A DNA stretch of 64,000 nt from Collinsella ureilytica (GTDB lineage: Bacteria > Actinomycetota > Coriobacteriia > Coriobacteriales > Coriobacteriaceae): the NCBI RefSeq assembly GCF_019795105.1, contig NZ_JAIMFO010000007.1, positions 124,001-188,000 of the forward strand, written 5' to 3'. Position numbers and translations under genes: made by a program. Under the pieces are notes generated by a model. It worked only from the letters and a program-made list of their open reading frames with translations, had not been told where the DNA came from and ran no database searches. Below, piece by piece: positions 52,907 to 61,214 of this stretch (its first letter is position 1; each line of letters starts with the position of its first letter).

Positions 52907-54884
52907 GAGCCAACTCCTCCTCAAGATAGCTACTCAGCTCAAGCCACTCTTCTTCGAGTGCTTGAAGCTCACGCTTACAGTCAGTGTACTCGGTCAGCGT
53001 CTCATTAAAACGATCCTGATCTGCGTAGAGGTCTTCGTCTGCCATAAGCTCCATGAGCTTATCGTGTTGCGCCTGCACCTGAGCTAAGCGCTCCTCAACA
53101 ACCTTAAGGCGGCTTCGCTCTGCCTTGAGGCGGGAAGCAAGCGCACGTTTTTGTTCTGCTTCTGCTCGCCTCTGCTCGCGGGTTCGTTTTGCTTGTTGAG
53201 GCTTTCCTGTACGAACCGCCTCTTGAAGATGGAGGCTTTCTTTTTCAGCCTGGGCGCGGGCGAGCAGCTCTTCTCGCTTAAACAGATAGTAATCGTAGTT
53301 ACCATCATAGACGCGCACGGTATGGTCTCGAATATCTACTACGCGCGTTGCAACGGAGCGCACCAGATGCTCGTCATGGCTGATAAGCACAATCGTTCCA
53401 GGAAACCGTGTCAGCGCCCGCTCAAGCATATCAACCGAGTCAATATCGAGATGGTTTGTTGGCTCGTCAAGACAGAGTAACGCTTCGGGAGCAACGAGCA
53501 TTTTTGCCAATGCAAGACGTGCTCGCTCTCCACCTGAGAGAACTCGTACGGGCTTCTCAATATCGTCTCCGCTGAACAAGAAGGCACCCAGCAAACGACG
53601 CTGTTCAGGAACTGTCCAGCTAGGCGCTACGGTATCAATCTCTTGCAAAACCGTATTGGACTCCTGCATGCCCTCGAGCTGATGCTGAGCATAGTAGGCA
53701 GAGCTCACATTCAGACCCAACTCGCGCATACCCGAGCTGGGAGTTTCTCGCCCAAGCAGCAAGCGCATGAGGGTAGATTTGCCCGCGCCATTTGGACCTA
53801 CTAACGCCACCTTGTCTCCCCGATAGAGGGTAAGATCAACTCCTTGATAGACGAGACGGTCCTCAAAGGATTTAGAGACTCCTTCAAGCTTTACAACCAT
53901 ATCTCCTGACCGTGGTGGATCAGGAAATGAGAAGTCCATCTTTTTGTGACCCTCGGGCAGGATAACAAGTTCTTGTTTAATCTTTTCAATTTTATGGAGT
54001 CGCTCCTGAGCCTGAGCAGCTTTTTTAGGTTTATAGCGAAACTTATCTACAAATACCTGCATATGCGCAATTTGCCGTTCTTGAGCAGCGCGCTTTGCAC
54101 GCATCTGCTCAAGATTGTCTTCACGTTGCTGTAAATAGCTTGAATAATTTCCGGTGTAGACTGTAATTCGCCGATTCTCTAAGGCCGCGACATGATCTGC
54201 GCACGAATCCATAAAAGCGCGGTCATGAGAAACAAGCAAGACCGCACCCTCGTACTCTTGAATGAAGCCCCGAAGCCATTGGACACTTTCAAGATCGAGG
54301 TGGTTGGTAGGCTCATCGAGCAATAAAAGATCAGGATGGCGCAAGAAGAGCTTCGCCAAGGCTATGCGCATTTGCCAGCCGCCAGAGAACTCCGAGCACG
54401 GCTTTGCAAAATCATCAACAGCAAAACCTAAGCCAGCGAGAATTTGGCGCGATTTACTCTCAAGCTCATAGCCACCAAGCTGCTCAAAGCGATCTTGAAC
54501 TGTTCCGTATTCGGCAAGCAGCGCAAGACCTGCTGGCTCTGTTGCAGCATCTCCCAACTCAGATATACGGTGCTCGAGTTCAGAGGCTCGCTCCCCTAAG
54601 GCTTTGATTTCGGTAGCTGCACTCATCACTTCTTCGATAATAGGCGTGGCATCAGCCAGACTCGTTTCTTGCTCGAGATAGCCCACGGTAACGTCTTTTG
54701 CAAGAATAATCTCTCCGGCATCAGGAGCTTCTTTTCCCATAATGATCTTTAGAAGGGTAGTTTTACCAGCACCGTTGGGGCCTACCAACGCATAGCGATC
54801 GCCTTTATTGATCTGAAGTGAGGCACTCGTAAAGAGGCGACGCTCTCCAAAGCTCTTCTCGATCTTATCAGCCACGAGGATCAT
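52893..54884 (-). CDS. ABC-F family ribosome-associated ATPase
   Basis: Soluble ABC-F protein (663 aa) with two ABC domains and no membrane part. First domain GPNGAGKTT and SGGWQMRIALAKL; second GPNGAGKST and LSGGERARLALAKM; both have LDEPTNHLD. The linker between them (about 240-310, Arg/Lys/Gln-rich) would reach into the ribosomal E/P site. A C-terminal coiled coil (about 560-660) is of the YdiF/Uup type, so a housekeeping translation factor is more likely than antibiotic resistance. ATG at 54884 has AAGGG ten bases upstream; ATGs at 54893 and 54902 are in frame, the latter one base from the tRNA-Val terminator. Confidence 0.9.
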   Translation of the reverse strand: MILVADKIEKSFGERRLFTSASLQINKGDRYALVGPNGAGKTTLLKIIMGKEAPDAGEIILAKDVTVGYLEQETSLADATPIIEEVMSAATEIKALGERASELEHRISELGDAATEPAGLALLAEYGTVQDRFEQLGGYELESKSRQILAGLGFAVDDFAKPCSEFSGGWQMRIALAKLFLRHPDLLLLDEPTNHLDLESVQWLRGFIQEYEGAVLLVSHDRAFMDSCADHVAALENRRITVYTGNYSSYLQQREDNLEQMRAKRAAQERQIAHMQVFVDKFRYKPKKAAQAQERLHKIEKIKQELVILPEGHKKMDFSFPDPPRSGDMVVKLEGVSKSFEDRLVYQGVDLTLYRGDKVALVGPNGAGKSTLMRLLLGRETPSSGMRELGLNVSSAYYAQHQLEGMQESNTVLQEIDTVAPSWTVPEQRRLLGAFLFSGDDIEKPVRVLSGGERARLALAKMLVAPEALLCLDEPTNHLDIDSVDMLERALTRFPGTIVLISHDEHLVRSVATRVVDIRDHTVRVYDGNYDYYLFKREELLARAQAEKESLHLQEAVRTGKPQQAKRTREQRRAEAEQKRALASRLKAERSRLKVVEERLAQVQAQHDKLMELMADEDLYADQDRFNETLTEYTDCKRELQALEEEWLELSSYLEEELARGGA

Positions 54885-54903
54885 ACGATCCATGCCCTTC
54901 ATG

Positions 54904-54931
54904 AAAAAAGGACCCGCGACTGCGGGTCCTT
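54904..54931 (-). terminator. Terminator of tRNA-Val
   Basis: On the - strand a 10-bp stem AAGGACCCGC / GCGGGTCCTT with an AGTC loop, running into six T. Eleven bases after the tRNA; the first possible abcF ATG (54902) starts right after it. Confidence 0.9.
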
Positions 54932-54941
54932 GTTCGAACAA

Positions 54942-55016
54942 TGGTGGGCGTTACAAGATTTGAACTTGTGACCCCATCCGTGTGAAGGATGTGCTCTACC
55001 CCTGAGCCAAACGCCC
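54942..55016 (-). tRNA. tRNA-Val (CAC)
   Basis: 75-nt cloverleaf: acceptor GGGCGTT/AACGCCC; anticodon stem CATCC/GGATG with loop TTCACAC, anticodon CAC (valine, GUG); T loop TTCAAAT; CCA encoded. Confidence 0.95.
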
Positions 55017-55037
55017 GATCGCCTTTCGGCGTAGTCG

Positions 55038-55067
55038 ATACTAACACAAGAGATAAGACTCGAGCAA
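55038..55067 (-). promoter_or_regulatory. tRNA-Val promoter
   Basis: On the - strand TTGCTC (55062-55067), 18-base spacer, TAGTAT (55038-55043), 21 bases upstream of the tRNA. Confidence 0.55.
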
Positions 55068-55080
55068 TGAAAAACCCAAT

Positions 55081-55116
55081 CAAGCGGTATGTATAAAGCG
55101 TGATGCTTACCGCTTG
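55081..55116. repeat. Inverted repeat between the two tRNA genes
   Basis: CAAGCGGTA (55081-55089) and TACCGCTTG (55108-55116) pair perfectly; an inner AAGC/GCTT pair extends the structure. No T-run. Lies between the tRNA-CAT terminator and the tRNA-Val promoter. Confidence 0.5.
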
Positions 55117-55163
55117 TATAACCAAAGCCAGAACATACAAAGCTTAAAGTTTGAGTGGAAAGC

Positions 55164-55191
55164 GGCGGATCTCAAACAAGTGAGACCCGCC
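55164..55191 (-). terminator. Probable terminator of the CAT tRNA
   Basis: On the - strand GGCGGGTCTCA pairs with TGAGATCCGCC (11 bp, one G-U) over a six-base loop; the following GCTTTCC is only mildly T-rich. Sixteen bases after the tRNA. Confidence 0.6.
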
Positions 55192-55206
55192 ATTGAGCGT
55201 ATCGGG

Positions 55207-55279
55207 TGGGCCCAGCAGGATTCGAACCTGCAACCCAGGGATTATGAGTCCCCTGCGCTAACCGTTGCGCCATGAGCCC
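55207..55279 (-). tRNA. tRNA with CAT anticodon (Ile2 or elongator Met)
   Basis: 73-nt cloverleaf: acceptor GGGCTCA/TGGGCCC (one T-G pair), D stem GCGC/GCGC, anticodon loop CTCATAA with anticodon CAT, T arm GCAGG/CCTGC. The stem next to the loop lacks the three G-C pairs of initiator tRNA. It may be tRNA-Ile2 (lysidine-modified) or elongator Met; I cannot separate them by eye. Unlike the other three tRNAs in the window, CCA is not encoded (A then CCC). A terminator for the recombinase remnant ends six bases before its 5' end. Confidence 0.88.
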
Positions 55280-56521
55280 GATAGAAAAACAGCCTCTGGA
55301 GTTCCAGAGGCTGTAAGATCACTTGGGTGGAACCAGAGGGGAAGCAATCAAACTCGACGGCTTCCCCTTTATCAAAAGGGTTTTCCGTCGCCCCGTCCAG
55401 CACCTCCATAGGAACATCTCGCGAATCTTCAGAGTAACAAGAGGTTATCACAAGTCTGTCGTTATGCAAGTAGATTTTATCGACGAAGTACTCCAGGACG
55501 GAATCCCTTACTTCCACGTTGTCGAAGTCTGCATGGAGAAAGCGGTCGAAGTAGGCCTTTATCGAGTGTTCGTCCTCGAAGAGCGATTGCCTAACCGTCT
55601 CAGCCGCTATGGCGGCGTTCAGAGCTTCCTTGCGCTCCTGAAGCTCGACCATGCGCCGCTGCGTCGCCTCGTTGAAGATGCCTGCCTCTATCGCTCTCAC
55701 GAAGTTGGCGAGGCCCTTCTCGACGTCCCTGCGCTGCTGCTCAAGGCTCGCAAGGTAGTCCGTGCCCTTATAGTGCCTTTCGTAGTGCTTGGCCGCGTCC
55801 ACGGCTATTGAGGCGAGGTTCTCGCTGTCGTCCAGAAAGCCTTTGAGGATGTCAGTCACAACGTTCTCGACCCAGTCCTTACGGACGGGTTTTTTCGAGC
55901 ACCTCTTGGCTCTCTGCTCCTTGCAGTAGTAGTAATAGTGCTTCGCTCCGGTCTTGCTCGTGCCTGAGACGCCCTGCATGGAGCCTCCGCACTCACCACA
56001 GAAGAGCTTGCCAGTCAGCCAGAGCGCGGGACGCCTCCGTCTTGTGCGCTCTCCCTGCGCCTTGAACCGTTGCGCTTGTTCTCGACGAGCCTTCTTTGCG
56101 CCCTCTCGAACAGCTCCTCGTCCACAATCTGCGGCATGTCGCCCTCGACGGTAATATCGCCATGATGATACTCGCCTATGTAGGCCCTGTTCTTGAGCAG
56201 CTTGTTCATGGTCTTGACCCCGAACAGCGCACCCCGCGACGTCCTCAGGCCTCTCGCATTGAGGTCATCACAGATTGACTGCATTGCCTCGCCGTCGGCG
56301 TAGCGCGTGAACATAGACACCACGAACGGGGTGACGGCATCGTCCACGACATAGTGCTTCTCGTCGTCCACGCCATAGCCCCACACCTTGTGACCGTTAT
56401 AGAGGGCGTGCTCCGCGTTGTAGGCCATACCGCGCCTGATGTTCTGAGACAGCGGCCTTTTCAGGTGCTTTTCGTACCTCTTCGGGGTTTTGTATAGGGA
56501 AATACATCGCAGTGTCTGCAT
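55242..56521 (-). pseudogene. Decayed large serine recombinase (C-terminal part, frameshifted)
   Basis: Two frames carry the recombinase and zinc-ribbon regions of a large serine recombinase. The first (56015-56521) has QNIRRGMAYNAEHA, VWGYGVDDEKHY, LNARGL and KNRAYIGEYHHG. The second (55242 to about 56105) has TGKLFCGECGGSM, a Cys-rich zinc ribbon and a coiled coil (ERKEALNAAIAAE). They overlap out of frame near 56060-56105, so a one-base change broke the gene. The N-terminal catalytic domain with the active serine is missing; upstream DNA is unrelated. The second frame has no stop before the terminator and runs into the tRNA. Codon use favours C/G at third positions unlike the neighbours, pointing to transfer. 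It is the remnant of a mobile element. Confidence 0.85.
55285..55314 (-). terminator. Terminator after the recombinase remnant
   Basis: On the - strand ACAGCCTCTGG pairs with CCAGAGGCTGT (11 bp, AACT loop) and runs into five T, only a few bases upstream of the CAT tRNA. Confidence 0.8.
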
Positions 56522-56826
56522 GAAAGTGACAATGAAATATGTGCAACGTCGTGCATGAGATATGCAGCATGAAGCCGATAGTACGGGCGGCAGTCATGCA
56601 ACAGTGCAGCAGAAGCGATGGCAACGAAGTCGATAACCGCGCAAGGGGTGCGGCAAGAAGGTGATGGCGATTGAAGAGCACCTATGCAACAGTGCAGCAG
56701 GAACGATGGCGACTGAGGCGGTAATCGTGCGATAACCACTATAGAGCCAGGAAAGATGAGTGTGGTCAGCGAGGTGTGAAGAAAGAAAACGCATCTTGTT
56801 TGCGTATGAAAGGTGTATAGAAGATA
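56522..56826. repeat. Gene-free region with imperfect 88-bp tandem repeat
   Basis: ATGCAACAGTGCAGCAG occurs at 56596-56612 and 56684-56700, 88 bases apart, and the following bases are also alike (AGCGATGGC / AACGATGGC). No supported gene. The region lies where the missing recombinase 5' part would be expected. Confidence 0.6.
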
Positions 56827-56859
56827 CAAAAGGAGCCGTACCTAAGGGTACGGCTCCTT
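56827..56859 (-). terminator. Terminator of the surface-protein gene
   Basis: 13-bp perfect stem (56830-56842 with 56847-56859) and four-base loop; on the - strand it is followed by TTTTG. About 70 bases after the surface-protein stop. Confidence 0.9.
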
Positions 56860-56927
56860 GTTTACTCAGAGCTTAGATGCAAGCTCTGAAAGATGATGAT
56901 AGAAAAAGCACTATCTCATCCTTTAAC

Positions 56928-59900
56928 CTAGCAGTCCTTTTCGCGACGCTTGCGACATGCTGCAGTGGCGCCAAGTAGACTGACAACGCCTGCGGAAGCA
57001 ACTGCTGCACCAGCAACTGTAGAGATATCTCCGGTTTGCGGGAGCGCAGCGGCTTTGCGTTTCGGCTGAGCTTTTTGCTCAGGAGCCTTCTTCTTGGGCG
57101 TCTTGACTTCTGTCTGGGGCGTTACAGCGGGCTCCTGGGGCTTGATGACATGAATTACAATTTTAACCTCATCAGCTGACCCATCAGGATAGGTAACAAC
57201 GATGGTTGCAGGAGTATCGCCCTCCTCGTTGACGCGAGGCTGCTCTTTCCACGTGTACTTCGTGTCTTTCGGCAAATCGCCCTTGTTCTTGATGCCCTCG
57301 GACGGATCGGGGGTCACGCCAATCTCAGTAGTAATGTCCTGACCCTTTGGATCATAGATATCAGCATCCTTGGGGCTCTCAGGAGTCTTGGGGTTTTGCG
57401 TGTAGGTTGCCGTGATGGTCTTGTTGCCGGTAAACGTGTCTTTCAGAGCACTATCCCAGCCGTTTTGAGTCCAGCCTTCGTTGGCATCGATCTTCGGAGC
57501 GTTCTTCGTAAGGTCAACTTCGACCTTCGGGTTCACTTTAAAGACGGTGGTTTCACCCTCGTGAATCTTGCCGTGATCACCTGCAGCAAAGGTGACCTGT
57601 ACGTAGTTGTCAGGCACCGCAGGCGGGTTTTTAGGATCAGGCACAGGTACAACGTCGCCCACAAAGGTTGTGTTCACGGTTGCGGTGTCGGTGGAGCCGT
57701 CAGAGTAGGTGACGGTCATCTCAACATCTTGCGTGCCCTTCTTCTCGGGCAGCGCGCCCTTAGGAGCAATGGAGGTGATGCGCTGGTCATCGTGCTTGAC
57801 TTCCTGGCCGTCCTTGCCGGTGATCTGCACAGCGTCTTTCAGAGCCTTTGTCAGATCCTCATCAGAGATTGACTCAGGAACAACAATCTTGCCGCCCTCA
57901 GCGTTTAGCTCGTCGGTGATCTTGGGGTTTTGCGTGTAGGTTGCCGTGATGGTCTTGTTGCCGGTAAACGTGTCTTTCAGAGCACTATCCCAGCCGTTTT
58001 GAGTCCAGCCTTCGTTGGCATCGATCTTCGGAGCGTTCTTCGTAAGGTCAACTTCGACCTTCGGGTTCACTTTAAAGACGGTGGTTTCACCCTCGTGAAT
58101 CTTGCCGTGATCACCTGCAGCAAAGGTGACCTGTACGTAGTTGTCAGGCACCGCAGGCGGGTTTTTAGGATCAGGCACAGGTACAACGTCGCCCACAAAG
58201 GTTGTGTTCACGGTTGCGGTGTCGGTGGAGCCGTCAGAGTAGGTGACGGTCATCTCAACATCTTGCGTGCCCTTCTTCTCGGGCAGCGCGCCCTTAGGAG
58301 CAATGGAGGTGATGCGCTGGTCATCGTGCTTGACTTCCTGGCCGTCCTTGCCGGTGATCTGCACAGCGTCTTTCAGAGCCTTTGTCAGATCCTCATCAGA
58401 GATTGACTCAGGAACAACAATCTTGCCACCCTCAGCGTTTAGCTCGTCGGTGATCTTGGGCCCTACGACAACCTTCACATCTACGGTGTCTTTGGAGTCG
58501 TCTGGATACTTGACCGTTACCTTATAGGTATAGGTACCGGGCTCAGCATTCTTGGGCAGCGTGATCTCACCGGTCGTTTTATCGATCGTTGCACCGGCAG
58601 TATTGCCCTCCGTCGGAATGGAGAATTCTGTGCCATAGAGGTCGTTCTTTTTGTCCTTATTAGGGGCAATCTCTTCTTTTTCGTCGGTGAATGTGTCATC
58701 GAGCGTGATTGCCGGAGTCGTTGCGCCCTCGCCGTACTTGACCGTGGTGGTGGGGACGGGGTTCGGCTCGTACTGCCCAGCGTTATCCTCATCGACATCT
58801 GCAATACCGTTACCGTTGGAGTCGTATCCTAAAGTAACGCTCTGATTTGCAAGATTGCCATCGACGTTGATAGTAGCACCATCTTTGAGCTGGGAACTCT
58901 TCGTGACAGCCCAATGCTTAACTCCATCACCGAGAGAGATATTTACCTTATACTCACCCTGCTCAAAATTGTGTAAACCGAAATTCTGAACCAGCGGGTA
59001 ATTTTCTGTTCCGCGCCAGGTGTCCGCCGTGCCTGAAGCAATTGGCTTACCATCTTTTCCGGTGAGGGTGACTACGAGGTTTGAAAGATCCTCGGCTCCC
59101 TCAGTTCCCTCGTCAACAGATGTTCCGTTTGCATCGACAATGAGCTCCTTGTGGGTTTTCCCATCGCCATCAGACTTTACTACCTGGGCGTCGTCCGCCG
59201 TGGCACCCTTGCCAATCAGTGAGACGCCATGGGTGATGCGCTGGGTGGCATCCGCTTCAACTACCTTATTGGGGTCATCAGGTGTGCCCTTATTGCCGTC
59301 ATCGGGGTCGGTAGCGTTTACATCGCCGTCACCGTCGTCGTCACGCGCCACAGCAAAGGAATCCTGTGCTAGGTCCTGACCAGCTACGCTGAGCACGGCC
59401 GTGTAGATGCCCTCCTTGGCGTTCTCGGGCACATCCCAGGAGAAGGCGTTGATGAGATCTGCAGGGTTAACGGGGATGGACTTACCGATTTGCTCACCAT
59501 CCTTCATGATGCGGATCTCGGTATTGAGCTGCTTGAGGTTGCCGCTGACCTTGATGTTGGCAGTGTCTCCGGGCGTTGCGATGTGCTTTGTGGTGTCGTA
59601 ATTGGTGACATCAAGGTTTGCGAAATCGCCCAGGCGGAGGCCGAAGTTAACGTTATACGCAGTGTCACCGGCAGCGGGTGCACCAATAGGAGAGGGTCCC
59701 CAGTTGTTGTTCGCGTTGTACGCGAAGAAGCCAGGCAGGATGAAGGGTGAGTACGTGGGAAGGATCTGACCGGTCTGCGGGTTTTCCACCCACATGTAAA
59801 GGAATGTTCGGTCGAAGGCAGTGCCGGGCTGAGTGGCGGCTACCGTGTACTTTCCTTCCTGATCTGTCGTCGTCCAGTAGGTAGCTTCAATGTACTCCGG

Positions 59901-61208
59901 GTGCTGGCTAAGGGTGTCCTTTACCTCCTTGGACCACATGACGCGATCGATGTCAGAGCCGTGATCCATAATGTTTTTGATGGCGGCCTTACCCTCGCGG
60001 GTAAGTACCGTCATGAACACCTTCATGCCCGGTGCACCGGGATCATAATCGGAGTTAATTGTCGTTGTGCCGGTCTCGTCAGGGAGATGCTCACCGATCT
60101 CGTAGTATACCTTGCCGGAGATAGCCTTTTGAGGACCAGAGAGCGAACCGAGAGCCGGTGTCTTGTTGGGCTCTCTGTCGTCCTCGATGAGCTTGTTGCC
60201 AGTTGCTTTGAGGTAGTTGCCCGAGCCGTCTTGCAGTCCGTCAATGCCAATGGGCAGCTCCTCCAAGGAGATCAGGACCTTCTGTACGTTCGTGCCGATG
60301 AGCTGGAATGCACCGGAGGCAGTGGCAACCGGTGTCCACTTATCCGCTTTAGCGCCACCGTTGGAAAGGGGAACTAAAGCGTTGCCGGTATCAGACGGAA
60401 GAGCTGGGCTAAAGGTGCGCGCCATCGGCTCGCTCCAGACACGATACTTGGTGCCTGACTGAGCAACCCACTCACGTTTCTTGCCAAAAATATCGGTTTG
60501 GGTGGGAACCTGGAAAGCGTAGTATCCGGCATCGTTTTCTCCGAAGGTGTGGGTAACAGCGCGGAAGGCGGGGGAGACCCAGCCGTCAGTGTCTTGCCAT
60601 TGCATGAATACCTGTGTGCCATCGGGAACACCAGGATCTGAGGTAGAGACAGGGTCGCGAGTTGAAGCGGTGCCTCCTGCAACATATACAACCTTGCCGG
60701 AAAGCGTATTTTTAGCATTCGTGAGGTCTACCGGACGGGAGACATAGCCGTTGGCAAAGGCATCTGCATTAATAGCGCCGGTTTCTTTATCTAGAGTGTT
60801 ATATTCGCCGGCTTCTCGTGTTGCAACGCGAGGTGCAACAGCGGGCTTTTCTGCCTGAACAGCAGAAGGTGTTGGGATGGGTGCTGCTTCAAGGGATGCA
60901 GCCTGTGGTTTTGAAGAGGTAGCATCGCGGTCGGTTAGGTTTTGATCGTCTGTCTGATCAGAGGTGTACCCCCCCCCTTCCTCATTTGCTAATGGTACTT
61001 CAGCAGGAGCGTTTTGTGCATCTGTGGTAGCAGCCGCTGCAGGCATGGCAACTGGGCCGGAGAAGAAGCAGAGTAAACCTATCATGCAGGAGACCAGTCC
61101 AACAGACAGTTTCCTGAGGCCATAACGCGGCTTCTTCTGCGAGCACGCTGCTCGCTTTGCTGCAATAACCGCCCTCATTCGGTCATTGCAATTCGTTTGA
61201 TGTGCCAT
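56928..61208 (-). CDS. LPXTG-anchored repeat surface protein, probably phase-variable
   Basis: 1426-aa cell-wall protein. N-terminal YSIRK-like signal (YGLRKLSVGLVS and a hydrophobic core, about 28-60). A large adhesin-like region follows with SGKVVYVAGG and SGKVYYEIG modules. Acidic thrombospondin-3-like calcium loops occur near 59,300 (DDDGDGD) and 58,800 (DSNGNG). Then a Rib-like domain (about 58,460-58,740), two almost identical 178-residue repeats (57,386-58,453), a last Rib-like domain, a Lys/Pro spacer and the sorting signal LPQTGDIS, hydrophobic helix and RKRREKDC. A G9 tract (C9 at 60969-60977) encodes three glycines; loss or gain of one G gives a stop within 15 codons. ATG at 61208 has AAGGAG nine bases upstream. 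Confidence 0.92.
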   Translation of the reverse strand: MAHQTNCNDRMRAVIAAKRAACSQKKPRYGLRKLSVGLVSCMIGLLCFFSGPVAMPAAAATTDAQNAPAEVPLANEEGGGYTSDQTDDQNLTDRDATSSKPQAASLEAAPIPTPSAVQAEKPAVAPRVATREAGEYNTLDKETGAINADAFANGYVSRPVDLTNAKNTLSGKVVYVAGGTASTRDPVSTSDPGVPDGTQVFMQWQDTDGWVSPAFRAVTHTFGENDAGYYAFQVPTQTDIFGKKREWVAQSGTKYRVWSEPMARTFSPALPSDTGNALVPLSNGGAKADKWTPVATASGAFQLIGTNVQKVLISLEELPIGIDGLQDGSGNYLKATGNKLIEDDREPNKTPALGSLSGPQKAISGKVYYEIGEHLPDETGTTTINSDYDPGAPGMKVFMTVLTREGKAAIKNIMDHGSDIDRVMWSKEVKDTLSQHPEYIEATYWTTTDQEGKYTVAATQPGTAFDRTFLYMWVENPQTGQILPTYSPFILPGFFAYNANNNWGPSPIGAPAAGDTAYNVNFGLRLGDFANLDVTNYDTTKHIATPGDTANIKVSGNLKQLNTEIRIMKDGEQIGKSIPVNPADLINAFSWDVPENAKEGIYTAVLSVAGQDLAQDSFAVARDDDGDGDVNATDPDDGNKGTPDDPNKVVEADATQRITHGVSLIGKGATADDAQVVKSDGDGKTHKELIVDANGTSVDEGTEGAEDLSNLVVTLTGKDGKPIASGTADTWRGTENYPLVQNFGLHNFEQGEYKVNISLGDGVKHWAVTKSSQLKDGATINVDGNLANQSVTLGYDSNGNGIADVDEDNAGQYEPNPVPTTTVKYGEGATTPAITLDDTFTDEKEEIAPNKDKKNDLYGTEFSIPTEGNTAGATIDKTTGEITLPKNAEPGTYTYKVTVKYPDDSKDTVDVKVVVGPKITDELNAEGGKIVVPESISDEDLTKALKDAVQITGKDGQEVKHDDQRITSIAPKGALPEKKGTQDVEMTVTYSDGSTDTATVNTTFVGDVVPVPDPKNPPAVPDNYVQVTFAAGDHGKIHEGETTVFKVNPKVEVDLTKNAPKIDANEGWTQNGWDSALKDTFTGNKTITATYTQNPKITDELNAEGGKIVVPESISDEDLTKALKDAVQITGKDGQEVKHDDQRITSIAPKGALPEKKGTQDVEMTVTYSDGSTDTATVNTTFVGDVVPVPDPKNPPAVPDNYVQVTFAAGDHGKIHEGETTVFKVNPKVEVDLTKNAPKIDANEGWTQNGWDSALKDTFTGNKTITATYTQNPKTPESPKDADIYDPKGQDITTEIGVTPDPSEGIKNKGDLPKDTKYTWKEQPRVNEEGDTPATIVVTYPDGSADEVKIVIHVIKPQEPAVTPQTEVKTPKKKAPEQKAQPKRKAAALPQTGDISTVAGAAVASAGVVSLLGATAACRKRREKDC
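57386..57919 (-). repeat. 534-bp tandem repeat, copy near the C-terminus
   Basis: Unit of 534 bp (178 codons) ending in ITATYTQN; nearly identical to 57920-58453. One difference seen is G at 57893 against A at 58427. Confidence 0.9.
57920..58453 (-). repeat. 534-bp tandem repeat, second copy
   Basis: Same unit as 57386-57919, directly adjoining; a few more bases (58454-58460) continue the match. In-frame unit length, so copy number can change without breaking the gene. Confidence 0.9.
60969..60977 (-). repeat. G9 homopolymer in coding sequence (slippage site)
   Basis: Nine C on the + strand, nine G on the coding strand, codons for residues 78-80 (GGG GGG GGG). Eight or ten G would shift frame and meet a stop within about 14 or 3 codons. 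Confidence 0.85.
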
Positions 61209-61214
61209 GAGCAT

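Noticed and set aside
52893-54884. ABC-F gene considered as an antibiotic-resistance determinant
   Set aside because: Housekeeping operon position and YdiF/Uup-type C-terminal coiled coil; no signs of transfer.
55323-55811. 162-codon + strand frame
   Set aside because: Antisense of the GC-rich recombinase remnant; long frames arise there from base composition.
56596-56700. Repeats considered as a CRISPR array
   Set aside because: Only two imperfect copies at 88-bp spacing, no palindromic repeat, no cas genes in the window.
57396-58406. Two identical 158-codon frames on the + strand (57396-57872, 57930-58406)
   Set aside because: They are antisense shadows of the two 534-bp repeats of the surface protein; identity follows from the repeat, and there are no ribosome binding sites.
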